Positions 24,561-36,796 of a DNA stretch of 64,000 nucleotides are shown in pieces. Origin of the DNA: Calonectria ilicicola. Taxonomy: Eukaryota > Ascomycota > Sordariomycetes > Hypocreales > Nectriaceae. Made by a program: the position numbers and the translations under genes. The DNA lies in the NCBI GenBank assembly GCA_020809705.1, contig CP085826.1, positions 2,604,001 through 2,668,000 on the forward strand. The letters run 5' to 3'. Under the pieces are notes generated by a model. It saw only the letters and a program-made list of their open reading frames with translations. It ran no database searches and was not told the DNA's origin. The first letter of the stretch is position 1. Each line of letters opens with the position of its first letter.

Positions 24561-26389
24561 GCTGCAAGTGGTCAACTCAACGGCGCCCACTGCACTCCGC
24601 TGCGCTGCGCTGCGACGCACAACACGCCCGTCCACTCCCTCCCCCTCCCCAGACGCAACACCAAGCCCTTGTTGACTTGACACTCGCGCAACCGCATCAC
24701 TCGCATTCGATGGTGGTCGAAGCGCAAGCAATTACAGCCGCAACTAGATCCGTCATGATTTTTTCATGACCAGGGAATTTGATAAATTGATTCACCACCT
24801 AGTTCGAGCACCATAAGCCCTGCGGGGGGGTTGTTAAAACCCTGGCCGAACTAATCCAGGGTAATTTGCAAGGCCTGCTAACACTCGACACTAGAACAGA
24901 GAAAGAAAAAAATTCCCCACACTTTTATCGCCCGGGGGCGTCCCGAGAAGGTCTGCGGCGCACACTCTGCTCAACGGCCTCTTTCTAGCCATTCCCATCA
25001 CCATATTGGACGGGCCACGAGACGATGTTCCGTAATTGAGTGTGGTGGTTGGCCCCTGCCCGGAAATCTCATGTCCCATCTCCTGACCCGGGCCGACGAG
25101 GGTGATCCATCCCAAGGTGAGGTCAAGGTGTATCCTCCGGCGCTTCTGTGGACATGCAGGTGAGGGGATTGGAGACGAAAGGCTCATGACCGCGACGACG
25201 GACTCCTGTCATGCCCCGTTCAGCCGCAGTGTCGCAGCCATCAGCGCGACTGCGACATGGCATCGTCCGGGCTTCCGTGCTGGGGGCGATGGCCCCAAAC
25301 GCTCCATTCAAAGCCCTGAAAAATGCCCAGGACCTGACGGAGGCGAAGAAAAAAAAAAGACAGGTCTCGTGCAAGGGGCAATCAAATGGGGCATGTAAAA
25401 TGGAGACCTCTCGGGGGGCCACGAGGACGCTCCAACGATGGATGAGAAAGACCACTGTACGGGCCTGGCGGCGGAGGCGATTCAACTGTTAGCCGAGGAC
25501 GGGCGGACGTTGCAATCAGCCCAAGCATATCCCTCGGCTCTGTGAATGCAAACTCGGCCGCTCTCGACTGGGCTGTCGATGCGCTCGCATATCTGCCTTT
25601 ACCCCAGTGTCGCTACCTTTTTTTGCCCTCCGCGCCATCCTATGTCTCGCCCTCTCTTCCACCTCACTTGTTGCTAGTTAGCCTCTACCTGTTGGAATGA
25701 GAGCCCTTGTCTGTCTGCCAGATTAGATGCTCCCGTGAGGGGGCAACCCCCAATAAAGCGATCCACGATGGCGGACACACCGGGCCCGCGGCCCACAACT
25801 AGTTCCCCCGAAGAGCCCCAAGCGGCCCAGCAAACTGGTCCAGACGGAGGCTGGCAGGGATGTGCGCGAGCCCTAGGATGGGTCCCAAAGGTAAAAGGAA
25901 AAAAAAAATTTAAGAAAAATCTTTCACGGCCGCCTGCCACCAGGACGCGCCAAGCATCGTCGGATTTTTTTTCCTCGCTTTCTTTTTTTGCCATCGTCGA
26001 GGTCAGCCATAGGCTGGCCCAAAAGTGGAGGCATGGCGGGGGCCAGATATTCCAGAAACAGCATACCGAGAAGGCTTAAGCCAGGTGACCCGAACATGGG
26101 GATTGGGCAGCGCGCTTGTTCCCGTAATCAGGCTATAAGCGAAAGTGAGCTCCAGAAGTAAAAAGGAAAATGAAGATTTTTTCTTCGTTTTCTTCATTTC
26201 CCCTTTGCCGTATCTGGGGCCGGCCTGAATCCTCGACGCCGTCCTTCAGCCCTTCCCCAGGTTTGTTAATTTACCAGTGAGCGGGATGTCTCTAGTGAAT
26301 GACGAGTCCAATCGGATCCATATCCCGAGGAAACGACGCTAGTTCCCAACTGAGGGCGCAACTAGTGGCCGCTTTGACAGCCAATTCTA

Positions 26390-26402
26390 TAACCCTAACC
26401 CT
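26390..26402. repeat. Two-unit telomere-like repeat
   Basis: The plus strand reads TAACCCTAACCCT, two units of the fungal telomere repeat (TTAGGG on the other strand), inside the chromosome-internal gene-poor region. Two units can arise by chance in 64 kb or be a scar of break repair. Confidence 0.6.
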
Positions 26403-28269
26403 CCAAGCATTATGATACAGACAGTGATACATGATACACAACCAGAACAGCCAAGAAATATTTGCGCCAGATTCGATCGATTGTTTGCATACCGCGTCTC
26501 TCATCTGCGCCCGAGCGCGCTTATGGCCTTATTTTTGCCCTTTTACTTCTGGCCTTTAGCAAAATTCAAATCTTAGGGCAGCGTAGGGGAAGCACCCGAA
26601 TCGGGGTGTCATCCATTTTGGGGGGAGAGCGAGGTACGTAGATTTGGGTTCAGGCGAATCGCTGCACTGTGAGTAACACATGCTGTGATTCTGGGCTGGT
26701 GTGTCAACAAGCTTGTCTCGCCTGGTGGGGAAGCTTGGTGGTTTGCTCGGAGCGCGGCATTGTGCGCCCAGCAACGAACTCTTCAGCCTCTTGACGTGTT
26801 ATCTTTGTTGGAGCCATACTTTGTGTGGCGTCTTCCCCTCGATCGCGCACATATTCGGCTCAGGGCCCGAAAATGCTATCTTGCCCTTACAAATTTGGGT
26901 TTCCAGGGAGAAAATAGTAGTCTCAGGGGTGCAAGGGAGGTTTGCTGGTTGCCGCCGGGTAACAATGGAACTCTGATAAGATGGCCACTCCAAAGCGGCG
27001 CATCAACCACATGTCCCAGGAAGGCATGTGTTGATGGGTATTCTCAGCGGGCCCAAACACATACCAACAAGACTGTAAGCGTCCTTCTCCACGATGTTGT
27101 TGGGTTTATTCAATCGAAACCTTGGTACTTGCGTGCCGACTCGGAAGCCGTGTTACGAATACGGTAGGGCGCAATGTGGATGTAGGGTAAGCACGCAAGC
27201 AGAAAAAAAGAGTTACATTCATGTACGATTTTTTTTTTATATCTCGGACCATCTTTAACGACGCGAGATTAACCAAAAAAGGCACAAGCGATGCATTTTT
27301 CTTGGTTCTCGGCCTGCCTAACTGTGCTCCATAGTTACTCGTGCATGCTTCCCCTTGACCCGGCAGTTGAGTCCATCGTTGCAACTTTCTTCAGCCACGA
27401 TGATGTGGCCCGGAGCTAAAAACAAAAAACAATGTAAGATGGAACTTTGACATGTCGGCGACTTCATTGACTTTGAAGCCATTGATTTAGTAGGAGGGGT
27501 CACCGAGAGGGGAACGACGGACTCTAGCGGCACCGCATCAGTCGAGTCGCATATCGAGTGCCGTGCGTGGCTTCGTACCTACTTCGGTGCCAAATGGGGT
27601 GCTGTTACAACACAGGAATGCAACCTATATGCGTGTGTGCGAGTATGAGTTGTACGTGGGCCGAGCTACAGGCTTAGCTTACTCGCTGTTGCGACTAAGA
27701 CGTGCGTGCCATTGCCATTTGCTCAAATCATGCTTCGTCCCTCAGAGTGAATGAGGGGGTGGGATGGCTCTTGGACGGTCAACTTTCTTTTTCCTTGCTC
27801 TATCTCCCACATCCTGGGGTTTCAGCGACGGTACGGACCGTGCGACAACTTGGTGGCGGATGGTCGACGGCCGGAGACGAAAGAAGCAATTGATTTCACC
27901 TGATGTACCTGGGCTTGCTGCGAGCTGATCTAACCATGACATATTGCTGAGGGCTGTTCCCTGGCGAGCCTTGGTTATGACTGTATGATGACCCGGTCGC
28001 AAGTGATCGACGACCCAAATAAGGCCACAAGGGGATCATCCGGTACGGGCCCGGGGGGGCCCCGTAAAACACGACGCATCGCACTACAAATCTCGATGGC
28101 GTTGGAGTTGTTGTCCGTGCCTCCCCATTGATTGCGCCCTCGCGGGCTTGTTTTGCTGCCCTGATGGGGGCGTGGAAATGGAAATGGATGCGGATGTGGA
28201 TGTGGGCGTGGGCATGGGCGTGGACATTGCTTGCGTGTGTGGGGGGGTAAGGAGAGGCGAGAGGTTGGT

Positions 28270-28308
28270 GTCAATGTCAGTGTCAGTGTCAGTGTCAGTG
28301 TCAGTGTT
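28270..28308. repeat. GTCAGT hexamer, about six copies
   Basis: A hexanucleotide microsatellite (GTCAGT, first unit GTCAAT) with about six copies. It opens Ser-Val repeats in the overlapping chance frames. It lies between GGATGTGGATGTG-type repeats (28185-28220) and a G-rich run near 28350-28375. Confidence 0.85.
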
Positions 28309-29401
28309 CCTGCCGTGTGCCTTGTCCTGGAGCATACCCGGCTTGCACACCTGGGGGGGGGGAGGGAGGGAGCTAGGATGCATGGTGCTGTATCTCCCCA
28401 GCCAAACATGCAAACAAGGCTTGATTATGCTAGGACTCCTCTTGCATCGCACATCGTCGCAGTCCCGTGACCGTGTTTCCAGGCCTCCTTTCGGTAAAGG
28501 GTGCCACCGTCTCCTCCCGCGGCTTGGCTCGACGAGGAAATTGAGCAGCGATTTGCCTGGCTGTGGGGCGTAAGACGCGACTGAGGGCGGCCCAGTAACG
28601 ACAGTGCAGAGTGCATGCGATGGGCTGGTCGATCCATCCAGGCCTTGGTAGCTGTGGATGTGCCAGGCGACCGGTCCGGTATTCTTGCTGATATCTCTGG
28701 ATTTGGCTGTTTCAAGCCTCTGTTGACTGGTGTTGCTGTTTGCATGCGCGCCCGCTGCCTGTTGTTTGGCCCTGTTCCACTCGCTGTTCCACAAGCGAGC
28801 AGCCCTGTAACGAAGATTGATCAGCGCTGTTCCAGACCACTCACAGGCCAGTCGCAGGCCCCCAGCAACTGCCCCAGACTCCCCCAGAAATTGCCCTGGG
28901 CGCACCCCAGATCATGCTCCCCAGACAAACGCTCTGTATGTCTCTGATGAACCATCAGCCATGTCTTAGGTTTGTGCGCCCGAGCTTCGCCAACGTGTCG
29001 CTTGCTCATCTCACCAAGCTGCACTCAGCATCATCATCGTAGTAATAATAACAACAATAATCATCATCATCTCACCCTAGCCGTCGGACTCCGGCTCCGG
29101 ATTTCGTGTTCAAAGCCCCTCTTCCCCTTGCACTCACATATTTTCGCCGCCGCTGTTAGATCGCCGAGCCTCCGTCAAAACTCTGTTTTCTTGGTCGACG
29201 CTGTCTGCTGTGCAACACTGTGCTCGGCCTTCTTCCGACCTCCTCCGCCTTGCTCGTCTACGGCGTCCTATTGGCCTTTACGGATCTTCCCGCATCCGTA
29301 TCAGATACAGCCCTTTCCCCGCCTTCTTTTCTTTGCTTGTCTGAGCGGAGCCAACCTCAAATCCTCACGCCATATCAGCTCAGTATTGACCAAGTCTGAC
29401 T

Positions 29402-31680
29402 ATGGAGGATTCGGGTAATGCTGTGAAACCCTCGGTGGGTAACTTCTCGGGCCAATTCACGTTGGCTCTCGGTGAGGTTTCATTCGCTTCCACCATTGGC
29501 CAATTCCTATCCATCCTTCTTGCTAAGCTAAACCCATTCATCGAGAACTCTGCAACTTGGATGTGGCTACGGGAGGGCTGTGTGTATTATCCCTACAAGT
29601 CTCAAGCCACTGATAACTCCAAGAGCAAAGCAGATGGCGCAACGAGCCACACCGGACCTTGGCGCTGCTGCACGTCTTCCCGCAAACAGGGACAAGTCTC
29701 GCAGAAGTCTTGCATCAGTCCCGCAGAAGCGCTGCGAATGCACCTGAAGCTTGAATCCAAGCCACTCGCCCAGACGCCCGCCAACGCTGGATTCCTTTCA
29801 CCGTGGCAGGAGGCCACTGATTTAGTTAGTCGCCATCGAACTCGTAATAGCGGCGGGTCATGGCCTTATCAACAGCTGCTGCAATCGTTTAGTGAAGCCC
29901 GAGTGCGATATAGACACCTCATCATGTCCCCGTATCTACGTTTGCCTGGTGGCTCCTGATGCTGCCCGTTCCCTCCCCCCCCCTGGTTCCTGCAAATCGG
30001 TGCTCTTCTCGTCTTGGTAACCCGAAATAGTGATTTCACTGTGACTACATCAATTGGCTCAGCCACACATATTCCATCACTCGTCGGTTGGAACTCTGTA
30101 GTGTGGTGTCAGGTACTGCTTGCTACTCGAGACTTTCCGCTATACTGTTGCTTGTGTATACGAACTCTCGAGTCAGAATGTGAGTCTTATCACACAAACT
30201 CAAAATGAAAAAAACCAGATTGCCTCTAGTTTTCGGTCCTATCTTTGTTTCTACATCTATCCTTGCAAACCGGCCCAAGCGATTGCCATAACACACTGAC
30301 CCTCCTCTTTGCCTTTGCCCCTTCCAAGCCGCTTAATGGTGTCACTGATACGAGTTGTGCAGCCGGTAAGCAACACGGTAAGCCCCTCGGAGCGAGATAC
30401 CTACAACTTTGAAGAAACTATCATGCTGCTGGACCAGCTATCCCCACAGCTCTCCACTCAAGGAATTCTCCTTTGGTACAAAATTACCACTATGGCGTGG
30501 CTAGGATGCTGGGAGGACTTGTGGAATTGCTAGCTCCTTGGCTTGCCACCTGTGTGATGAGTGGTGTTTTGATACCCCATTGCAACGCTGGAGATGGCCG
30601 AAAATATGGCGTCTCTGTCGACTTATTTTGCTACGAGCTGGCTGCTCGGTCATCGAGCTTCCCCGCCGAGTGGAGTTTGCAGCTGCCTGCAGAGAAGCGA
30701 AGCTCCCAAACAGCCGGGGTGTCGTAGCGTACTATCTCCGAGTCTCTCCTGCGGCCGACATGATGCCTAGAGTCACTTGGGTCGTAAGAATAGCATCATC
30801 AAGCATCTCTGAGGGCGAACAGACGCCTTATCAACCACCTGTCCACTTTTCCCTCGCCCAGTCCCGCACTGTAGCCGTCCCACGCGTCTACGGTACCTCG
30901 ACGAGGGCAAGCAGCCGTATGCTGTTACCTTGGAGCAGACGTTGCAACGGGATTTGGACGTGCAGCCTTTTGATCCGGACATTGGATCCACCGGCGTACA
31001 TATGTGCATGCCTCTCTTGTGCTTGACGATGCGCGGCACTACTGTGATGCGACCCTACCTGACGGCCCCGGCCTACTGACCAGTCATTTTCTTACCGGTT
31101 GTCAAATCTCGTGGGCGCTCAGAGTGCCTGGGGCCATGAGATGCATCGTAGTATTCGACTTGCTGACCGTCCTCCACCTGGGATGGATGGCCGCCATGCT
31201 GGCCGTCGGCGAAGAGGAGCAAGGACGTGCCAATTGCAACCAACGCCTTGAATTCTTGCACTCGCCAGTGGCAATCAGCTTCAGCCTGTTTCAACTGACG
31301 CCCACCCAGGGCCTCATGGGCGCGATGCTACAGTGCGGTTGTCTGTCCCGGGGATGACTTCTTTCTGACGGGCGTGGTCCGGGCACTGGGCAGCATGGAC
31401 CAGCATCATAGTTGGCTCTGCCCTGCATCGCCTGGGATGGATGTGTCGGCAGATGCTCGATTGCGCCCAAGCTGTAATCAAGCTTCTGGAGCTTTATCCA
31501 TGGTTTTTGTTAGCTTTGATGACGCTGCTGCAACACCCTTTCATCTTGTTGTTTTCTCTCATCTCGTCATCTTGTCTCTCTTCTCGCTTTTGCGATGCTC
31601 TCTCCACTTCTATCTCATTGTCGTAACCCACCTAGGTCCAGACCCCTTCTACCTGTACCCTCCCCTCTCCGAATAACCCT
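29402..31680 (+). pseudogene. Possible decayed or multi-intron gene, unassigned
   Basis: Upstream (29030-29400) is a CT-rich, promoter-like leader ending just before the ATG at 29402, which opens a 185-codon frame without recognisable domains. Downstream, coding-like segments appear in different frames: a 74-codon piece at 30309-30533, a 162-codon frame at 30538-31026, a stretch near 30880-31070 reading RYLDEGKQPYAVTLEQTLQR and onward, and a frame at 31004-31357. They cannot be joined into one protein with clear splice sites. It could be a decayed gene, a fast-evolving multi-exon gene or a non-coding transcript. I do not recognise the product. Confidence 0.25.
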
Positions 31681-34527
31681 ATAACAAGGGCAGTTAAGAA
31701 ACTGCGAGGCATGCAGTACCGGATTGATCGATCCAATCGCATCGTTGCGTCCCGGCGCGTTGTCAGCGATTTGTAGTCCGCAATCACCCCATTGATCGGA
31801 ACACCCTTCTGTCATAAGTACCTTGCTTTGGGCCCTTTCACCCGGGAGAACATGCCCTTATTCAAGGAGGTCAACTCCCGATGACAAATTTGGCTGCAAT
31901 AACTCGGAAACCGACCCCCGGAATTGATTGGCATTTTGATTGGGGATAAATGTTCATGTCATGGGATTGCTTCTGCGTCAAAGGCTCAATCCTTCTGAGC
32001 AAGGTGCTTGGGTCTGAAGCGACCCCCCTGTTCTATTGGTGTTTTGTTGCTTTTTTCTTTTTTCATGTGAAAGCCCATTGCACTGAGACTATTCGTCCTA
32101 TGACGCTGTTCCCGTTGATGCAGATAACAAATTGCAGGATCTTCTGGGGCCGTTCGAGATAACGCCCTGCCGAACATTGTAGATCTGGTCATACGTTGCT
32201 ATCGCTCAAGCCCTCCCGTTGTCCTGTTCTCGAATATCTTTGGGGGCCTCCTGTTGTGCAACTCGAAGGCCCTCCATGCGCTGGCTGCATACAGCATGAC
32301 ATCTTCATCAGCCTCAATCAGCCATTCAGCACAACCCTTCTTTAGACACGCCCCCTCCTGCCCGACTCGGACCGGGATTACAGAAGCACTTTCCTGCAAG
32401 CGAGCCTAAATGGACATGGCCCTGGTTGCATACAGGCATCCAAGTCAAGGAGAATGTATTTGATGGTAGACGATCACTTCCTTGGGCAATGCCCGGTGCT
32501 GAGCGTTCGCCATCTGCAATGGGATTATTAGGTCATACCCTGGCTTTTCACGATCGGGGTCCGCGACGGCCCGCCGGAGGATGGGGATGACGATGGGCCC
32601 CGGAGAAAAAAAAAAGTCGTCGTCGATCAGGCGGCTGAGTTATCGTTTAGAATGAGGTACGAGCGAAAAAGGCCGGATCTTCCCCGAGTTCTCGGCGGCT
32701 GGGAGTCACAACCCTGGTTTTCCTCTTGATTTTTCGCCACTTTGATCATCAGGGACGACGCCGCCATGCGGCTCAGGGCCCCTGGAACTGGATTTATGAT
32801 GTGCTATCAACTTCAAACTTACTGGCCTGGAAGGCCTCTGACGGGGATGCCAAACCCGCACTCTCAAGTTGCACAAGAAAAACGAGTCTTCAAGGATTAA
32901 TAGTATGCATTAGAGCCGCCGCACCACATGCATAACAATCGCGTTTCGTTACCTTGCAGCGTCATTATTAGATGAAAGAATCCACAACTGTTGCGGTTTT
33001 GAGCAACAAAGAAGTTGGCTTGTTGGAGACATCCCTGCCCTCCTCCATGTAAAAAAGCGACGCTGTGGCGTGCTCCGTGAGAAGCACATCATTACCGGCG
33101 GTTAGTCCCACAAAGGCAATCCGAGTCAGCCATACAGAAAATCGAGGGGTCATTTCTTTTCCCACCCTTGCAGGTTACGCGCCTCTTTGCGCAGACAGCA
33201 AAGTCCTACGAAAATAAATCGAGGCCCGGCGAGAATTCCGTCAAAGGGGTATTACGCCCCGCGGCTGCATCCCGCAAGTTGATCGACCTTGATGGGCCCC
33301 CTTGTCTGACGTATCCATGCGCAAAGGGAAATAGAATGGCGGCGGGGATCGCCCACTGTTAATTGGGGAACCACACCGAGCGCTGCCAAGGTACGGTTCA
33401 GTGCACAGTTGCATGCTCTAGAGCTGACCTTGGCATTTGGAGGGAACCCTTCGTTAAAGCAAGCGAAGTAGATGGAGACGTCTAAACGAGGTTGAAGCGG
33501 TATTTTTTTTTTTTTATCTCTCTCGTTAACCCAAAAAAATATCTCTCTCTAAAAGTAGATTGGAGACTGGTGCTACAGAACTAGGGGACTCGGAATAGAG
33601 AACAACAATAGCCCTCAACAACTTGGCCAGGTCGCCATCACACCACATTGACATAATGCAACAAGCTCGCAGGCGCTGTCACTGGCCAGCCAAAGCAAAC
33701 GCAGAGAACTAAGAACGTGCAAGCAGCACACCTTGACTAATGAGCCCGGCCAGTCTCGAGTGCCTTCTTCCCCATCCACCCCTCCCCACCATGGGTTAAT
33801 GGTTGCACAACAGCCGCCCACATCCAAATGCATGCACCGTCGGTGTGCAGCTCAACGGCGCTGCCGTGCAACACAACCAGATTCCTGGCCAGTTATGGGA
33901 GGGGCGTGTGCATGCCGGTCAGTTTCCCCCCATGGGATGTGTGTGCCAACCACGTCTTCTCTCAACTGGAGTCGTCGCCCCAAGAAGCTGCGAGCTGTGC
34001 GCCATCCTGGAGAACCACGGGGCTCCCGCGACGAGACAGGGGACCGTTGTGGCAAACGCCCACACGCCAGGTGGCCGATGTGGTTCGTATCGATCATGTT
34101 TGAAAATCCCGAGACCCAGTTTGTCCTGACCGGCTGCATGCAGGGCCCTTTTTTAGTCCTCGTTTAATTGTCCAGATACATGTATGGTCGGAGTCGTTCC
34201 CATCTGAGGAGGACCTTGCTTCTACTCGCCATTCAGAGTCGTGCCCGCATCTCCGCCGTTGCAAGAAACGCGCAGCATGGCACAGCGGCACGATAAGGGA
34301 TCATCCTTGACAGGCAGGTCCGTTTGCGATACGACGCGGCAAAGCGCTATACACAGTACATGAGAAGAGTCTTATCTAATCGCTGGCCTCGGTGTCGTGG
34401 TCGCATCAGCCAAGCTAGGCTGCAATCGCAATCGCCTCTGTCTCAACGAATGCGAAACCAGGCCATCCAGGGCCCTTGGAGAGGGCCCTCCGGCCGTCCA
34501 TCGGGGCCGAAATGCTGCCCCGGCTAT
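31681..34527. other. Gene-poor region, second part
   Basis: No coding sequence is supported between the unassigned 29.4-31.7 kb locus and the 3' end of TRM5. All frames are under 180 codons and lack recognisable domains. A T run at about 33503-33515 and short AT-rich patches are the only local features. The 174-codon plus frame at 34324-34848 overlaps the TRM5 3' end antisense and is taken as a shadow. Confidence 0.5.
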
Positions 34528-36139
34528 CTATGCCCGCGGCGCAAAGGCGACCTCGCGCGGCAATCGGAAGGTGGCGCAGAACATCCGCTTCGCCGGTGCT
34601 ACATCTCGGACATCGTAGATAAGTACCTCGCCATCATTTTCAGGGTCTCCCGGCTTGAGCATCACCCCGATCTCCTTTTCTATCCTCTCGCAGATGTCGA
34701 TAAGAGGCGTTTCATCGTCGGCCTTGACCGAAAAGCAGTGGGCGTGTATCAGGGGCAGTTTTGCCTCGGTGTGTGGGGTAAACAAGTCCTCATGACCATG
34801 ATAAAGACCACAGTAGTTGTGGAGGAACTCAATTGCCGATGCTGGTAGGTTCATCACAAAATGCGAGATAGTGGGAGGGATTGGAACGCTGGTCGGATTC
34901 GCAGGTGGGGTGGTGGAGTTTTTGGGTTGCCTTGGAGGTTTGATAACTGCACAATCACCGCGCTTTGATGCTTCGAGCACGAGATCAGCTGCCTGATGGA
35001 TAAAGGCGTGTCCATCAGCGTTGAAGGGCCTCACATACTGACCGACCTTGGTGGATGCAACCATTAGCATATGAGACTGATAGCACTCGGCCAGTGACAG
35101 GGCCATACCTTGTTTTTCGAGATTGCCTGCTCTAGATAGCGGAAACTCTCCGGATTCTTGTCGTTTGCCCAAACAAAAACACCTTTTTTGCCCGCAGGTA
35201 CAGCAAATGGGCCGATGCCTGCCATGACATCGGCGACTACCTCTCCTGGCTGGAAGAGTGTCGCAATGCGCTTATGCTCTGTGTCGAGCTTGCTGTTCCA
35301 GTATACTTTGGAGTAATCAAACTTGAAGACGCAGCCAGCCTCATGAACTTCAACGTCCATGTCGTCGGGGCCTCCTAAAACCTCGTAGGCGAATGTTCTA
35401 AACTCATTTTCCGCGCCAACATTGTCAACCTTGTTAATGACCGTCTTAATGTGAGGGTTCTTGTCCATCAAAACTTCGGCAATGATGCTTTTGTATGGCA
35501 GATACTGGTTGCGGATGTTGAGATGAGCTGTTCTTGTTAGCACCCTATGGATTGTTACTTGGAGCGACTGTTTATATACATACCAACATGTCCTACAGTG
35601 TTGAAACCACTGGGGATTTCGTCATGAAGATCCTCGGGAAGGATGGCCTTCAAGACATCGACTGTATATCTGTGAGCCCGTGATATTATGTGCACATGGT
35701 ATGAGGGGAACACATACGGTAGGACCAAAAATCGTAGTTAACTTCGAGGTCATAAGGTACGATTTTGATATCGCCTGCCTCTGTTGCTTCCCTGAGCACT
35801 GAGCTCCAAGTTTCTGGCACTATAGCCATCCGTGGTCAGATATGTTGTATGATGAAAAATTTCACTCCTGTTTAACAACTCACACGAAGGCTTAATTTGA
35901 GGACTCAAAATCATGCATCTTCTGCCTTGAGAAGCCAGAGTAGCGTCTGGATCAGGTTGAATAGGGTTGAAGCGATCGAGAAACAAAACTTCTTTGGTTT
36001 TTTCGAGTTCCTTGCGGTACTTGGAAAGTAGCCTGTTATCTTTAAAAGAGGCCGCTGAACCGTTGAGAGTATTTGAGAATAGAGCCCGGTCAAGCGTCTT
36101 GGCCGCACGAGCAGCAGCGGGAGCTCGGAACAGGTTCAT
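34528..36139 (-). CDS. TRM5: tRNA (guanine37-N1)-methyltransferase Trm5, five exons
   Basis: Exons 36139-35884, 35819-35718, 35661-35584, 35527-35109 and 35046-34528 encode about 457 aa; introns are 64, 56, 56 and 62 bp. Conserved Trm5 blocks run across the junctions: [57 protein letters not shown], the AdoMet-binding [15 protein letters not shown] (about residues 240-260), [29 protein letters not shown] and [16 protein letters not shown]. The enzyme makes m1G37, which prevents frameshifting, in cytosolic/nuclear and in some fungi mitochondrial tRNAs. The basic N-terminus [20 protein letters not shown] could be a mitochondrial presequence. The exon 3 acceptor (TATACAG) was chosen over a nearby CACAG because only it keeps the frame. 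Divergent from the AlkB-like gene. Confidence 0.92.
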
Positions 36140-36796
36140 GTTTTGAAGCTGTGCGTTTTTCTGTGTTTCCTCTGAGTCAGTCTCTTTCTCATGGTAAAGG
36201 ACTTTCCGCAAGGGTAGAACTAACATCCATACTGACGCCTTGTTCCTGAGGTAGCGTTTGGGTACAAGTCTGAAGCACTGACTCTTCGCCGCGACAGGGA
36301 TTCTTGAGAGGCTGAAATAAATTTTAGGGCTTGCAGCAAAGGTACTGACTGACTGCACCGCCACATGCACCGCCACGGCTGAGCTAACAGGACTGGCTTT
36401 TGGTAGGATGACAAAATACACGGGCAGCGGATCAAGTCTCTGTTCGAAGGAAGAGATGAGAAAATTACTCACAAATTAAAAAATAATTTGGTTATGAACC
36501 AAAAAAGAAATTACAATACTTATTCTATTAGAATTTAAAACCATTTATTCTCGTTATTTGGCTCAATTATTTACAAGAATTCTTGATTTAAATATGTGGT
36601 AGTGTCCCACCATTTTTGTCACCTAGGCTGCTCTTGTGATATCATGACTTCCGCCAAACTACTGCTGAACCATTCTTTATAAAGATATAACAATTAGTCG
36701 AAATTTGTTCCTGATAAACTTAATCCCTATAATCCAATCATTAACGGCTATAGAACGATTGCTTTTTAAAGTCTTTGCACCTTGAGAGCGCTGGTC
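36140..36796. promoter_or_regulatory. Divergent promoter between TRM5 and the AlkB-like gene
   Basis: This 657-bp stretch lies between two ATGs facing apart. Its central part (36470-36740) is unusually AT-rich for this window, with long A/T stretches and TTTAAATA/AATTTAAAA words. The parts next to each gene are more balanced. No further gene fits; the minus-strand frame that continues upstream of TRM5's ATG to 36472 shows no conservation I recognise. It should carry the promoters of both genes. Confidence 0.6.

Larger units (their letters stand above)
22272..29401. other. Gene-poor region, first part (Reg1-like promoter and beyond)
   Basis: About 7.1 kb with no supported gene. The first kilobase should include the promoter and leader of the minus-strand Reg1-like gene. 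Further along are short repeats (CATGC at 24541-24560, CAC/CGC at 23430-23480, GTCAGT at 28270-28308) and C or G runs. Frames up to 273 codons (28084-28905, minus) are low in complexity and look like chance. From about 29030 the plus strand becomes CT- and CAT-rich, like a promoter and leader for what follows. Base composition is not markedly AT-rich, so heavy RIP is unlikely. Confidence 0.5.

Noticed and set aside
28084..28905. A 273-codon minus-strand frame in the gene-poor region
   Set aside because: It runs through the GTCAGT microsatellite and other simple repeats (Thr-Asp and Pro-His strings) and has no domain; more likely a chance frame.
22272..34527. RIP-inactivated transposon field as the explanation of the gene-poor island
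   Set aside because: By eye the region is not strongly AT-rich, and I found no long terminal repeats, inverted repeats, transposase or reverse-transcriptase remnants.
34324..34848. A 174-codon plus-strand frame at the 3' end of TRM5
   Set aside because: It is antisense to the conserved last exon of TRM5 and shows no similarity of its own.
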